Shown here: positions 50,751 to 60,499 of the stretch, one piece after another | How positions within the stretch are numbered: position 1 is the stretch's first letter | Layout of the letters: the number at the start of each line of letters is the position of its first letter | NCBI GenBank assembly: GCA_049487715.1 | Contig: CP150577.1 | Span: 1 to 64,000, forward strand | Direction: 5' to 3' | Source: Pycnococcus provasolii | Lineage: Eukaryota; Chlorophyta; Pseudoscourfieldiophyceae; Pseudoscourfieldiales | Length of the DNA: 64,000 nucleotides | Notes under the pieces: generated by a model | Told to the model about the DNA's origin: nothing | The model's database searches: none | What the model saw: only the letters and a program-made list of their open reading frames with translations | Translations under genes and position numbers: made by a program

Positions 50751-50805
50751 TCTGAAGAGAATAAGTAGAAAAGGAAAACTGGGAGGGAGGGTGTCGAGAT
50801 TATAC
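50751..50805. repeat. R1 ends fused
   Basis: Inverted terminal tract (CTGAAGAGAATAAGTAGAAAAG) followed after 20 bp by the direct start GTCGAGATTATACC, which runs straight into an R2 copy: a deletion derivative of R1. Confidence 0.6.
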
Positions 50806-50807
50806 CT

Positions 50808-51040
50808 GTTTTCTTGCTCTCCTAGACGGTGTGGAGGAGAGTGTCCCTCAGCCAAACCCAAAGCCTGCTCAAAAACCCGATAACCTCTCCAGCCTGTCAG
50901 TTCACGCGCGAACACGTGAGCTGACGGCTGCCCGCCGGGCGGGTGGGTGGGTGTATTAAAAGAAATATGAACCCAATATTCCCTCTCCCTCTTCCCTCGA
51001 GCCGTACCGCAGTGAGTCACCGCGCCAAGAGGCGGCCGTG
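50808..51040 (+). repeat. R2 repeat
   Basis: Full direct copy, almost identical to 42280..42512. Confidence 0.85.
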
Positions 51041-51270
51041 CCTCAAGGGGTATCCCCCCCTGCTGTGCGTGCTCTGTGTTCCCCTGTCGTGTTCCCTTAG
51101 AGTGTTGTTCCGGTGTCCCCTCCCGTAGGTGTCGTCCATTCGTCGTGCCGCTGGCAACCCTAGAAAGGCCAACCACGCAGCATTAGAACCCTGTTCCCGG
51201 CTGCTGCGAAAACGGCGGTTTATGCGCGTCTCGCGCGCTCGCCACTCCAAACCCTGCTCCGCTCTATTCT

Positions 51271-51399
51271 TTTCTTGCTCTCCTAGACGGTGTGGAGGAG
51301 AGTGTCCCTCAGCCAAACCCAAAGCCTGCTCAAAAACCCGATAACCTCTCCAGCCTGTCAGTTCACGCGCGAACACGTGAGCTGACGGCTGCCCGCCAA
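51271..51399 (+). repeat. R2 repeat, truncated
   Basis: Direct copy from TTTTCTTGCTCTCCTAGACGG to GACGGCTGCCCGCC, where the hairpin is cut in half. Confidence 0.8.
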
Positions 51400-51430
51400 T
51401 TCAGCACCAACAAGGGAGGGTGGGTGGGAA

Positions 51431-51829
51431 TTAGACGGCTTGAGGTGGAGCGCCCAAGCGCGAAAGCCCAAGTCGCTCGCCCAGGTGTTCAAGAGCATAG
51501 AGGATGGTGGTCGGATCAGTCTGGAAGTAAAGATCGACCGCATCCCGCTTTAGGAACCAGCCCCCCGCGTCAGCAATGACGCGACGACACCAACCATCGT
51601 TCCAGAGCGCTTCCGCGAGAGTTTTGCGGCCGCTATGTGACGCCACGAGGCGGTCGTGCTCAGATGGAAAAAGGCGCTTGAACGTGTCGCGCCAGATGCG
51701 TGCAAAACCCGTGAAAGCGTTAGAGAAAAACTTCGGGGCTGGTTTGTCAGCTTTAGGCGCGCAGAGTAGGAAGCTCCCAGAGGGTTTCTTTTCTTTTCTA
51801 CTTATTCTCTTCAGGTATATGAGCCTCAA
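51431..51829 (-). mobile_element. Tyrosine recombinase C-terminal fragment
   Basis: The reverse frame contains ASHSGRKTLAEALW, an H-x2-R box, then VIADAGGWFLKRDAVDLYF with a GGW box and the candidate nucleophile Tyr 11 residues later, the layout of phage-integrase/DIRS/Crypton recombinases. The frame begins inside an R1 terminal tract (YLKRISRKEKK) and lacks the N-terminal domain and first Arg box. It differs in sequence from the recombinase at 59574, so it comes from a different element. Confidence 0.6.
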
Positions 51830-52170
51830 GTTGTGAGACAGCTACGCTACCTTAAAACAGCCTACGAAAACTTCACAGCCTTTGAGTATCTCCGATTTAG
51901 TCGACTCTCTATACAATGGAGAAACCGACGACGCCGCCACTGCAGCGCTCGCAGCCATCGACTACACCACCCATCCGGTGTCATTCTCTACTCTTCGTCT
52001 TTCATGGCGGAGGGAGGACGTACGAGCTCACCGTCAAGTACGTCGACCACCCCATGGACTACAAGCCCAACAAATCAGCCTCAAAGACGCCCTCGTCAAA
52101 GAAACCGCTGTCACTCGTGCGTACTTCGCCAAGTGGAATCTGGGCTCTCTGTTAGGGGGGGGGGGGGGGA
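51800..52170 (+). pseudogene. RB start and TVKYVD-domain fragment, copy 2
   Basis: After an R1 tract ending TTCTCTTCAG at 51814, the plus strand reads YEPQVVRQLRYLKTAYENF (RB), then in another frame ISDLVDSLYNGETDD, then YELTVKYVDHPMDYKPNK, and after a further one-base shift ISLKDALVKETAVTRAYF. The patchwork of frames indicates a decayed coding region. It ends in a run of about 14 G at 52156-52169. Confidence 0.45.
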
Positions 52171-52700
52171 AGAGTATCACCGAAAGCTAACCATACTTTC
52201 GAACCAGAGCTGTGTACAAGTCTAGGAGACAATCGATGAAGACACCAACCACACTCTACAAGCGTGTCAATTTTTGCATGAGCATGGTGCCTCTCGCTGC
52301 AGCCGACTCTGGCTGCAGCGCTTTCATCCCCCTCCAACCACACAAGTGGCGTCCCCGTATCAAAGTGAGAAACTGCTTCAGACAGGGGTATTGTGCTAAA
52401 GCCGTTTGTCTTCTCGTAATGTGTAGGTGTGGTATCAGTTTCATCTAGCGAGGAATGTGTTTGCCGCATGATATAAATAAAACTAGCAGTCGCTCTGTAC
52501 TTTTTAATGTGCTTAACTATTTCTTGTACTGGCAGACTCTGGGGAAATAGTTTTGAGAAGTTTGCACCGGTGAAATTTTCTTTTGTGCTTTTTTTAAAAT
52601 GTACCGTAGCAGATTCTCCCTTAAAAGTGGTTTGGCGAGCCAGCTGGTAGGCAAGGTACAGTATTGGCACACACAATACCCCCGTCATGTGTGTTTTCAT
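52152..52700 (-). CDS. Membrane-anchored hypothetical protein
   Basis: 182 residues, ATG at 52700, with a single N-terminal anchor (TGVLCVPILYLAYQLA) and a lumenal portion of mixed composition. The C-terminus runs through the poly-C tract as Pro residues, so the natural end may be lost. Topology matches the type-II glycosyltransferases around it, but no catalytic motif is visible. Possibly a truncated glycosyltransferase or sulphotransferase; I cannot assign it. Confidence 0.35.
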   Translation of the reverse strand: MKTHMTGVLCVPILYLAYQLARQTTFKGESATVHFKKSTKENFTGANFSKLFPQSLPVQEIVKHIKKYRATASFIYIMRQTHSSLDETDTTPTHYEKTNGFSTIPLSEAVSHFDTGTPLVWLEGDESAAARVGCSERHHAHAKIDTLVECGWCLHRLSPRLVHSSGSKVWLAFGDTLPPPPP

Positions 52701-53077
52701 CCTTTATGGCAAGCCAACCACAGATGCCGAGAAGAACAGAACAGCTCTAGAGTCTCTAACGAAAAAAAGAAAACCGATACCGGTTGCTCGTGCTCGTTCG
52801 AGTAGTCTTTCCTTAACGATATCTCCAGATTGTTGCACAGACTTATCGTGTAAACAAACCAAGAATGGCGTCGTTACAAGAGGGAAAATGACACCAAAAA
52901 GGAAGTTCGATAGAATATGACTGTTGAGTTCTAGGAAAAACTCGGTGAAGAAGTTAGCATAAACTTAGGCCGGTGGCGTTTGAGTAGCTGTCGATATTAT
53001 AGAAGCAAAGATGTTTGTAGAAGTGAAGGGAACCTAAGGTCTACTATTAGCAGAACCTTATCTATCTATAATACACC

Positions 53078-53600
53078 ATGCTCTCTTCAATCATCAACAC
53101 TACACTGCCAGTCAAGCACGGCGTGGTTGATGCACCATTCTCAGGCTCCTTCTTCTTCTTCTTCTTCTTCTCTCTTCAATCATCAACACTACACTGCCAG
53201 TCAAGCACGGCGTGGTTGATGCACCATTCTCAGGCTCCTCCTTCTTCTTCTTCTTCTCTCTTCAATCAACACTACACTGCCGTCAAGCACGGCGTGGTTG
53301 ATGCAACATTCTCATCCTTCTCCTCTTCTCTCTTCAATCAACACTTCACTGCCGTCAAGCACGGCGTGGTTGATGCAACATTCTCTTCCTTCAGTCCTTC
53401 TCCTCTTCTCTCTTCAATCAACACTGCACTGCCGTCAAGCACGGCGTGGTTGATGCAACATTCTCTTCTTCCTTCTCCTCTTCTCTCTTCAATCAACACT
53501 ACACTGCCGTCAAGCACGGCGTGGTTGATGCAACATTCTCTTCTTCCTTCTCCTCTTCTCTCTTCAATCAACACTTCACTGCCGTCAAGCACGGCGTACT
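53078..53600 (+). repeat. Minisatellite, about 75-bp unit
   Basis: Seven imperfect copies of a unit starting CTCTTCAATCAACACT, with TGCCGTCAAGCACGGCGTGG and GATGCAACATTCTCTTC, then a CTTCTT-rich stretch. Early units have CCAGTCAAG, later ones CCGTCAAG. The unit contains the palindromic CACGGCGTG. Confidence 0.9.
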
Positions 53601-54108
53601 ACCGAAAGCACATCGCGGTGCGTGCTGACGAAGTCGTCCAAGCACATATCACCTCTGAAGATGGCTTTGATGGCAATGATAGCAGTCAAATAGATTTCGA
53701 TTCTATGAGGGAGGAATGGAATCACACGGCCTTCAATCAAATGGCTCGAACGACGCTACTGTGAAAACTGGGCAGACTGCAATCTGGCGCAAGCAGGACG
53801 TGGAAAAGATTATCCGCATGATCGAAGACGAAGGTCTTGAGATTGCCGGCGAGCCTTGCTACGCCGTTGGTACGGACCCTTTGGATCTCCAACCAGACAT
53901 GTGTGCGACAAGATGCCCAACGCACCCGAGCCACACGGATGTGATGAAAATCATGCTTGCAGGATATCCCGTCACTTCGTTGGGCTTTGTGATCACAAGG
54001 CCTAGAAAAAGTGCGCTCCTGTACGACGCTCACGCTGTTGCAGGAAGGCAGATAAAGATTGCTACGAGAGATGCCGGACATCAAGGCTTGATCCGCAGGA
54101 CATTCTAA
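53593..54108 (+). CDS. Hypothetical protein fragment behind the minisatellite
   Basis: From the end of the minisatellite one frame reads YYRKHIAVRADEVVQAHITS and DSSQIDFDSMREEWNHTAF. An overlapping frame with ATG at 53716 carries on as GQTAIWRKQDVEKIIRMIED, EIAGEPCYAVGTDPLDLQ, and ends GHQGLIRRTF. Composition is that of a globular protein. I do not recognise a family. The two frames suggest one gene broken by a frameshift or joined by an undetected intron. Confidence 0.4.
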
Positions 54109-54592
54109 ATAGTCATTAGTTGACTCTAACGTTTTTCAAACCTAATAGAAATTAATTCAATTCACGCTGGCAACTTCACTCAGGTCTACTATGCCGCGGC
54201 ATGAGGTGCAAAATGGTGCGCAATTCGCGTTCGTCAGTTCGCATTTGGGCCGAATGCACCTTGGTCAGTCTTGCATCGGCATGAAAGTCCAGTTGGTCCC
54301 ATCTCACCGGTGCGAAAGTCCAGTTGGTCCCATCTCATTGGTTCGAAGTGGAGTTTTGCGGGTCTCTCCATGGGGACGATTACAGTTTATCGGACTGTTA
54401 ACGATTGGGACCAAAACCCTTCTCAGGGTTGACACGGTCCTCTAATTTGTTTTGGTTTGCTGGTTGGGGGCGAGATATTGCCAAAAACAAAGTTGCCAAT
54501 ATCTCAACGTGTGAGATATTGGCACAGGTTATTGGCACTATCCTCCTTGGACATGTCATCCTGTCCTTGTCGTCGACGACTCTGGCAACCAC
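54109..54592. other. Intergenic spacer
   Basis: Contains a direct repeat GTGCGAAAGTCCAGTTGGTCC (54310) / ATGAAAGTCCAGTTGGTCC (54280). No gene. Confidence 0.5.
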
Positions 54593-55370
54593 CTAAGGGT
54601 GTTGTGCACCACCGGCACCTGGTTGCTGCGGCAGCGATGGCGACGAGATCACGCTGTAGATGCTGTCGACGTGGACGGAATACGTGTTATTGTCGCCTTC
54701 AAAACGTACCTCGAGGTTGCCATTCGCACCGTCGAGGCTTATCACCACGGCTTTATAAGCACCTTCTGGCGCATCCTTTGTCTTTTCCAACCACACCATA
54801 ACCTCCGATCTCTTCACAATCTTCAGAATGCGTTGTTCTGTGTCTGTGTACACAAAGGCATCAATGTTGGCATCGTATTCAAAGTGGCCATCGCTGTCTG
54901 TGTCTTCGTCTTCGTCGCCTTCGCTGTAATCCTCCTCCTCCTCCTCCTCTTCTTCTTCTTCCTCCTCTTCTTCTTCCTCCTCCTCCTCCTCATCCTCGTC
55001 TTCCTCGTCGACTTTCTTCTTGTTTCCCTTTACTATGCTGGCTTTCCTTCTAGCCTCGTCTTCTGGTGCCTTTGTGTCAGCCTTGCTTGTGGCACCAGGT
55101 GGAGGTGCCTTACTGTTTTGGTGTGACTTCCGCTTCGGCTTTGGCGGACCAGCACCTCCGACGTCGGACGACCCGGAACCCTCCGCCGCGATGCGACGCA
55201 TGGCGATGAGGAAATCAAGTAGAATCATGAAGCACGCACCGAGGTCGCGGTGGCGAGTGGCGTGGCACTTTGGACACTTGAAGTGACGCAAGAATCCAAT
55301 GTCGCCGCTTCTCTCAGCACAAATTCCGTCGAAAGCTATCGGCTGGGACCCACCGTTGATCTAGCTCACA
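54593..55370 (-). CDS. Zinc-ribbon (TnpB/Fanzor-type) end joined to an acidic, Tudor-like segment
   Basis: The reverse frame is open from about 55370 without an ATG. It reads SQPIAFDGICAERSGDIGFL, then HFKCPKCHATRHRDLGACF, which resembles the C-terminal zinc ribbon of TnpB/Fanzor nucleases (CxxC, then RDxxA). It continues without a stop into a Lys/Pro-rich linker (GPPKPKRKSHQNSKAPPPG), a run of about 30 acidic residues, and a strand-rich module (KIVKRSEVMVWLEKTKDAPE, GNLEVRFEGDNNTYSVHVDS) of Tudor/chromo type. The catalytic RuvC part is not seen. Either a retained 3' end of a transposon gene or a chimaera; start unresolved. Confidence 0.4.
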
Positions 55371-55542
55371 GCATTACCGGCAGGCCGCTACCGCAGGGAT
55401 GCCCCCTACAGGCACCGCCATTCCGGCTTTCGTGAGCTAACCCACCCACCCTTCCCGTTTCCTTACTACGTGAGGCCTGGCGGAAGCACGCGCAGCACGC
55501 GTCTCCGCACTCGCCCCGGGCTGACTCCCAGGGGATCCACCT

Positions 55543-56283
55543 GTGGCCCGGTTAAACAGACGGACGCACAATACTCAAGGTAAAAACAGTGTAACAGTCT
55601 CTTTGGCAAACACTAGCGATCGGTGGGATAATATTGATTACGATAAGGAAGTGGAAGTCAAACCAATTCGTGAAAGCAGACAACTTTACGAAGAGTTTAA
55701 AGAAAAGTATGGCGAACGTAAGCAATTGCCTTACTTAAATATGAGTAATATTGATTTTCCTGACGAAGAGCTCAACCAAACCGAAGCACTTGGTGCGTTG
55801 GTGCGACTAGCAAACAATGAGGCAGTCAGTTTAAACGAATTGATTGCTGAATTTCAACGATACGAAAAGAAAAAAGGAGAAAACAAAGACGGTTTTGCGA
55901 AACGCACCATTGAGACTTACATCGCATCACTTCGCAAAGTCGTAAAATGGACTGGGGTAAATCCTGACAACCTTTTTCCAATGTTAAAAGATGTCAAGAG
56001 GTCTTACGATAAAATCGTAAAAGGTGAATACGAAGACCGATTAGCAAAGGAAGAGGACCTTGTGCTTCGGGAGGATGCTTCGTTGGGCTGTGGGCTGTGG
56101 GAGGATGCTTCGTTTCCCACATGGCAGAGTGTGTACCAATGTGGTAAAGAGAGGCATATAAAAATAGTACGGTGTTTTTGGTTGTCACCTTTGGTTACAC
56201 GCCCGTTGATCCAAAGCCGTTCTGTCCACGGTCAGTTTCGTTCATTCCCGCAACCATCGCGAACTCGTCCGACGGATGGATAG
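55543..56283 (+). CDS. AT-rich ORF, possibly viral or integrase-related
   Basis: A 246-codon frame opening at GTG with no ATG until YLNMSNIDF. From about 55575 to 56070 the DNA is markedly more AT-rich than its surroundings and the protein is rich in Lys, Asn, Glu and Tyr. The segment FAKRTIETYIASLRKVVKWT could be a SAM-like DNA-binding helix pair as in tyrosine-recombinase N-terminal domains. After 56070 the coding signal is lost at a direct repeat of GGGAGGATGCTTCGTT. Composition suggests transfer from a virus or mobile element. No firm family. It overlaps the dUTPase fragment on the other strand. Confidence 0.35.
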   Translation: MARLNRRTHNTQGKNSVTVSLANTSDRWDNIDYDKEVEVKPIRESRQLYEEFKEKYGERKQLPYLNMSNIDFPDEELNQTEALGALVRLANNEAVSLNELIAEFQRYEKKKGENKDGFAKRTIETYIASLRKVVKWTGVNPDNLFPMLKDVKRSYDKIVKGEYEDRLAKEEDLVLREDASLGCGLWEDASFPTWQSVYQCGKERHIKIVRCFWLSPLVTRPLIQSRSVHGQFRSFPQPSRTRPTDG

Positions 56284-56532
56284 CCTCTACAATAAGCTTC
56301 GCAATTTTTTCGCCTACCGTTACGCGAAACGGCTCATAAGAGCTGTTGTTGAGCAGCACTTTGATGGACCCTCTGTAATCGCAGTCTATAACTCCAGCAC
56401 ACACATCTACCATCTTCATACTCAAACTTGACCTTGGCGCCACCCGTCCGTAGTAACCATGTGGGATCTTCACGACAACATCAGTTTCGACGAGTGCACG
56501 TGTCCCCGGAGCGGATGGATCGATCGCGCTTA
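56195..56532 (-). CDS. dUTPase (trimeric), N-terminal motif missing
   Basis: dUTPase hydrolyses dUTP to dUMP and pyrophosphate. The reverse frame carries SAIDPSAPGTRALVETDVVV, then motif 2 region HGYYGRVAPRSSLS, motif 3 DVCAGVIDCDYRGSIKV, motif 4 (VGEKIAKLIVE) and motif 5 RGQNGFGSTG. Motif 1 (AGYDL) should directly precede SAID but the frame opens only at 56532 behind CTGCTGAG, a possible 3' splice site. So the first exon is elsewhere or lost. About 112 residues of a usual 140 or more are present. It overlaps the last 50 bp of the GT92 frame in another frame. Otherwise well conserved; it may be a cellular gene or of viral origin, as dUTPases are common in large DNA viruses. Confidence 0.75.
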
Positions 56533-59183
56533 CTCAGCAGAAATACATTGAGGACCTCATACATCAGTACAATGTTCCCCCTACACTCACCCTGACTTGT
56601 AATTACACCGCCGCATCCATCTCGACGCGACGACGCTCCATCGAAGCCTGTGCCGCCGCGCGACGTTTCGCGCTCAGCGCCGAACTTCGCTTGTGTCGTC
56701 GCTTGTGTCGCCTCGTCTGCGCCTGCAGGGTGGCGTGTGCTTTGTTTGGCCTGCGTTGCCAGTACCGCACGGCGGCATTTTGTTGCAAAATTATGGGCAG
56801 CATGTTTCCCATTATTATGTCTGTCCATGAAAGCCTTTTCGCCCTCTACCTCCAGTATTCTCCTCCAAGTTTGTTTCGCATAGTGTGCCATACCATCATC
56901 AATAACGTATGCAGACAGCATCATTTTTCTAGCCTGCGTTTTGGTGGGAGATGACTTACAACCTCCACATGCGTGGCCAACCATGGAACGTTTTCCCCAT
57001 GCATATTCTGCACAACGTGGCCCTCTATGCTCCCAATAGTGATTTAAACGCAAGCTATGCTGGGTATCCAAATTAGCAGTAGTGTAAGTGGTGTTCGGAC
57101 GGCATTGTGGAAAGTGAATGTGTGTATAGTCGCTTTTCCTAAATCTGTACCTTGAATCATATCCAACGGGCACGATGTGCTTGGTATTGGCAATCCATTT
57201 TTCTGGCCTCCCAGTTGTTCCATAAGGTGCTCTTAATCTGTACTGATCTATATCGAGGGGGGACCGCGAATTTGAACGCTTCGAAGAAAATATCATGTTT
57301 TGCATTCCTTTGCCACAGGTGCTCTTTTTCTGAAACAATTTATGCAGCATCCGCTCTATGTTGTTATGTTGACTTGCATACAGATATTCGTCAAGATCCC
57401 ATGAACCAACAAGTGATGAAATTGGCTTAGCAAGTGATTGGATGCAGTAGTTTAGTGCAACTTCCGCGTTAATTACCATGTGATCCATCATAATGGTCTT
57501 ATTCATACGCATCTCATGGATGCTTTTGGTCTGTGGGAAGTATGAAAACCAGTCAAGGTGGGTGGCAGAAGCATTTTGAGCATACCTATTAATTACCTGC
57601 GCAGTGTCATCGGTGCTATTGAAGTCCGTAAAAACAAAATGTTGAACACTGTGCATTTTATGATATTCCATGAACTGAGTAAGCCAAGGCGACATGTTGT
57701 ATATGGTATTGGAACAAAATGTGAGTGTTATTTTGGTCGCACCCTCGAATGTACACACTGACAAAGATATGATGAATTGATCACCTAACGTGAAGTCTAG
57801 CTTGAGGCGCTTGGTTACTTTCAGGTGGTCGTGGTCAGATTTTGGCAAAGTATATACCAGAAGTCTGAAATTGTCACTTTCGTGTATGTCAGTGGGTTCA
57901 ACCTTAGCACCGCTAGGGAATGTGCATGATACTTTCGCCGAAAATAATTCAGAGCACATCGGACAATCAGTTGGATCCGACCTCTTGTATTTTTCCAATA
58001 AATACTTTATATCGGCACAAACTTCTTCGTTGCTTCCTAAAGTAGAGTTGGAGATTTCAGAAATGCCAATGAACCACTTCCCGTGTCTCTCTAGGCAAGA
58101 TTTTTTAAAGCCTTCTCGTCCACTTCCTGTGAAGTAGACTTTTGCCTCAATGCCGAATTTGCGTCATATCGATAAAATCTTATCAACGACTTTGTCATAC
58201 CAAAACGTCAATCCTCTCGCTTCACCGAATAGCGCATTCTCCCATAATGGACCACGGACGTAGAGGGTGTCGTGCATTATGCTACGGTCTGAATTCCGAC
58301 TCCAGGCTATTTGGGCCAGCTTGTATCCGTTCCTAACCAAGAGATTCGACTGATACACGATGTTGCACCCAAAAAGCGGTGTTTTCGCAATCCGGGAATA
58401 ACCGGGTGTATATTGAATACTGAAAGACATGGGAGGCGGAATTTCAACATTCACCTCCATTTGGATGAGGTCCGGTTGGTAACCGCCTGCCAGCACAGCT
58501 TCAAGAACTGGACAGTCGTATCCGCCAATGTCGATTTTTAGAAAGCCAGGCTTCTGAGGAGATCGAAAGGTCTTCAAGGTTTTCACAATGTCATCTGGCG
58601 TGACAAAGCCTTCATACATCTTCACACGACTTGTATCCAAGTTCTGTTTTAGTTTCGCAAACCAAGCAGAGTCACCCTCGAAAGCTATCCCACGCCAACC
58701 AACAGCGTAGAGTGGATATACGGGATCATTTTTGACACCATCTCTTGCACCTATGTTGATGAAAAACTTTGAGCTGAGACGACGTTTCTGCAACAAAAGT
58801 TGAGCAACACGGTGTGCCTCGGTTGGAAAACGCACAGGACGTGAATATGAGCGTTGCTTGGAAAGACTTCTTTGACGCTGTAAAGCGTGCTCCTGTAAAG
58901 CGTGCTCCTGTACACTTTCCGTGTCTGTAGTAAAATCGAAGCGGCTGTCCACACGTCCATAGCTCATCCATGATGGAGCATACGTACGACTATGCTTTCC
59001 TGACGCGCTTTCGAGCGGACGGGTTTTTGCGATGTTTAACTTATGTTGTGAACTTGTGACTAAGAGTGCAGATTTCTCATAACGTAAAACCACCCACATG
59101 ATAATGAGAAGTAAAGTTATGGAACAATAGATTGCTTTCCACCTGTCGAAAACACTTCGCCTGAAATTGACAGAGACCTTCAT
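56481..59183 (-). CDS. FkbM methyltransferase-GT92 glycosyltransferase fusion, two exons
   Basis: Predicted 867-residue type-II membrane protein; exon 1 is 59183..58226 and exon 2 is 58126..56481. Exon 1: anchor IYCSITLLLIIMWVV, then an FkbM-type methyltransferase with FFINIGARDGVKNDPVYPL (SAM loop), GWRGIAFEGD and PGFLKIDIGGYDCPVLEAVL. Exon 2: GT92 (DUF23), with LTFCSNTIYNMSPWLTQFME, HFVFTDFNSTDDT and GSWDLDEYLY as metal/donor site. The 99-nt intron (58225..58127), with donor TTCG|GTGAAG and acceptor CTACTTCACAG, is phase-consistent and yields WENALFGSGREGFKKSC. The GT92 frame has no ATG or anchor of its own before its domain, which supports the fusion. An alternative is two genes with a lost GT92 start. 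The C-terminal 70 residues are low-complexity and overlap the dUTPase frame, so the 3' end is uncertain. GT92 enzymes transfer galactose in known cases. Confidence 0.68.
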
Positions 59184-59275
59184 ACTTAGAAAATATCCCA
59201 CCGTTCAGCAGCTATGAGGAGTGCAAAGTCGCATCGATACACTATTATTATTGAAGGGGAGGTGTTGGGGTTGAA

Positions 59276-59978
59276 TATCAATAAACCCGAGGACCCAAAC
59301 AATTCTGCCAAAAGGTCAAATGACGTGGTTACAACCCAAAATTAAATCCTGAATGGCCCCCAGCAACCCATAGTCAGGGCGGGCGGGTGGGAAAGGTTGC
59401 GCGAACAGCGCAACCAGCAGCAGGAATGGTGGTCCGAGGGAGACCACCTTAAACCCTAGCAGCCGAGCCACCCCGCGGCTCGGCACCTCAGAGGGGGCCC
59501 TCTACCGTTTACCCCGACTAAACCTTTCGGTAGAATCGTACATAAACCCGAGGACCCAAACAATTCTGCCATCTTAGACTCCACCTGCAGCACCGTGCGG
59601 CGCACCGCGCGGCGCTGCTGGCCCAGCCGCCGCAGCGGGATGAGACAGAGCAGGAAGAAGATGTCCAAAGAAGACAGCAGCAGCAGCATCGGCTTGAACA
59701 GTAGGGTCGATGTAGTGCTGTATGAGAGCGGTGGAGCCTGGAGCCCATCCGCCAATGTATTCGATGCGAGACATGTTAACGCCGAGAGCATTGCAAGCTG
59801 ACGCCATGCCCGAGCGTAGACTGCCTGGCAAATACTTAACACCAGCTGGCGGCAGGATGCCAACGATGTTCAGCATGTCGTCCAGCCATGCGGTCATCGC
59901 GGAGGATGACGTGTCAGCCGGGTCCAGCTCGAACAGGTACGGTTGCCGAGATCCCGCGGCGCCACCGGAGTGTGGCAA
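59276..59978 (-). mobile_element. R3 retroelement 3' end with tyrosine recombinase C-terminus
   Basis: Reverse frame 59978..59574 reads GSLRSGMASACNALGVNMSR then IEYIGGWAPGSTALIQHYID. This is the final Arg, GGW and Tyr region of a DIRS/Ngaro-type recombinase. It ends in an Ala/Pro-rich tail, and the R3 terminus follows (59565..59276) with its hairpins CCGAGCCGCGGGGTGGCTCGG and GCGCGAACAGCGC. N-terminal recombinase and reverse transcriptase are missing. Same end as at 47343..47793. Confidence 0.75.
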
Positions 59979-60442
59979 GATCTATGTACCAGCTAGGGAA
60001 ACCAAATTTTCACGATGTACGAAATCTTCTTCGGGCAAGTTTCTTTGTTTCCTTGCCGTGAGGCGTCTACTTCTTGGACAGCGGCCTCACGCGGGCGCGG
60101 CGTACTTCCAGAAGCCGCGTGAGGCCGCGTGAGGCCGCGTGAGGCCTCACGCGGCGTCTGGAGGGGTCTGTGGCCGCGTGAGGCCTCTAGAGGGGTCTGA
60201 GGGGTCCCTCTCCATCGGGTATCCCCTCTGACCCTTGGAGGGGTCAGAGGCCTCGTGGGGCCTCGTGGGGCCTCAAGGGGCCTCGTAGCCCTCCGTGGGG
60301 CCTCGTGGGGCCGCATGAGGAAGGGGGGGCCACATGAGGGGGGGTGGGGCCACCGGAAGGGTTTGCCATCGCGACCTTTCCTCCCGGGAATGATTCCCGC
60401 CGGAAGCTCCCGACCTTGTTGACCGTTGGAACCGGTCGCCCA

Positions 60443-60499
60443 GTCCTTCCCTTCCCTTCCTTTCCCTTCCCTTCCCTTCCCTTCCCTTCCCTTCCCTTC
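60443..60499. repeat. (CCCTT)n pentamer array, left arm
   Basis: About 11 copies of TTCCC. The right-arm counterpart is four times longer. Confidence 0.9.

Noticed and set aside
42105-51176. The long open frame shared by all R2 copies (CGTARGKREREYW to HRLGEQEN) looked like a conserved protein.
   Set aside because: The DNA itself is nearly identical among copies, so frame conservation is not evidence of coding, and no start or domain is visible.
56481-56600. A phase-compatible donor (CAGG|GTGAGTG) in the GT92 frame and acceptor (CTGCTGAG) before the dUTPase frame could fuse the two genes.
   Set aside because: The junction would not supply the dUTPase motif 1 that must directly precede SAID, the intron would be only 58 nt, and phase agreement has a one-in-three chance. 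Not strong enough to call.
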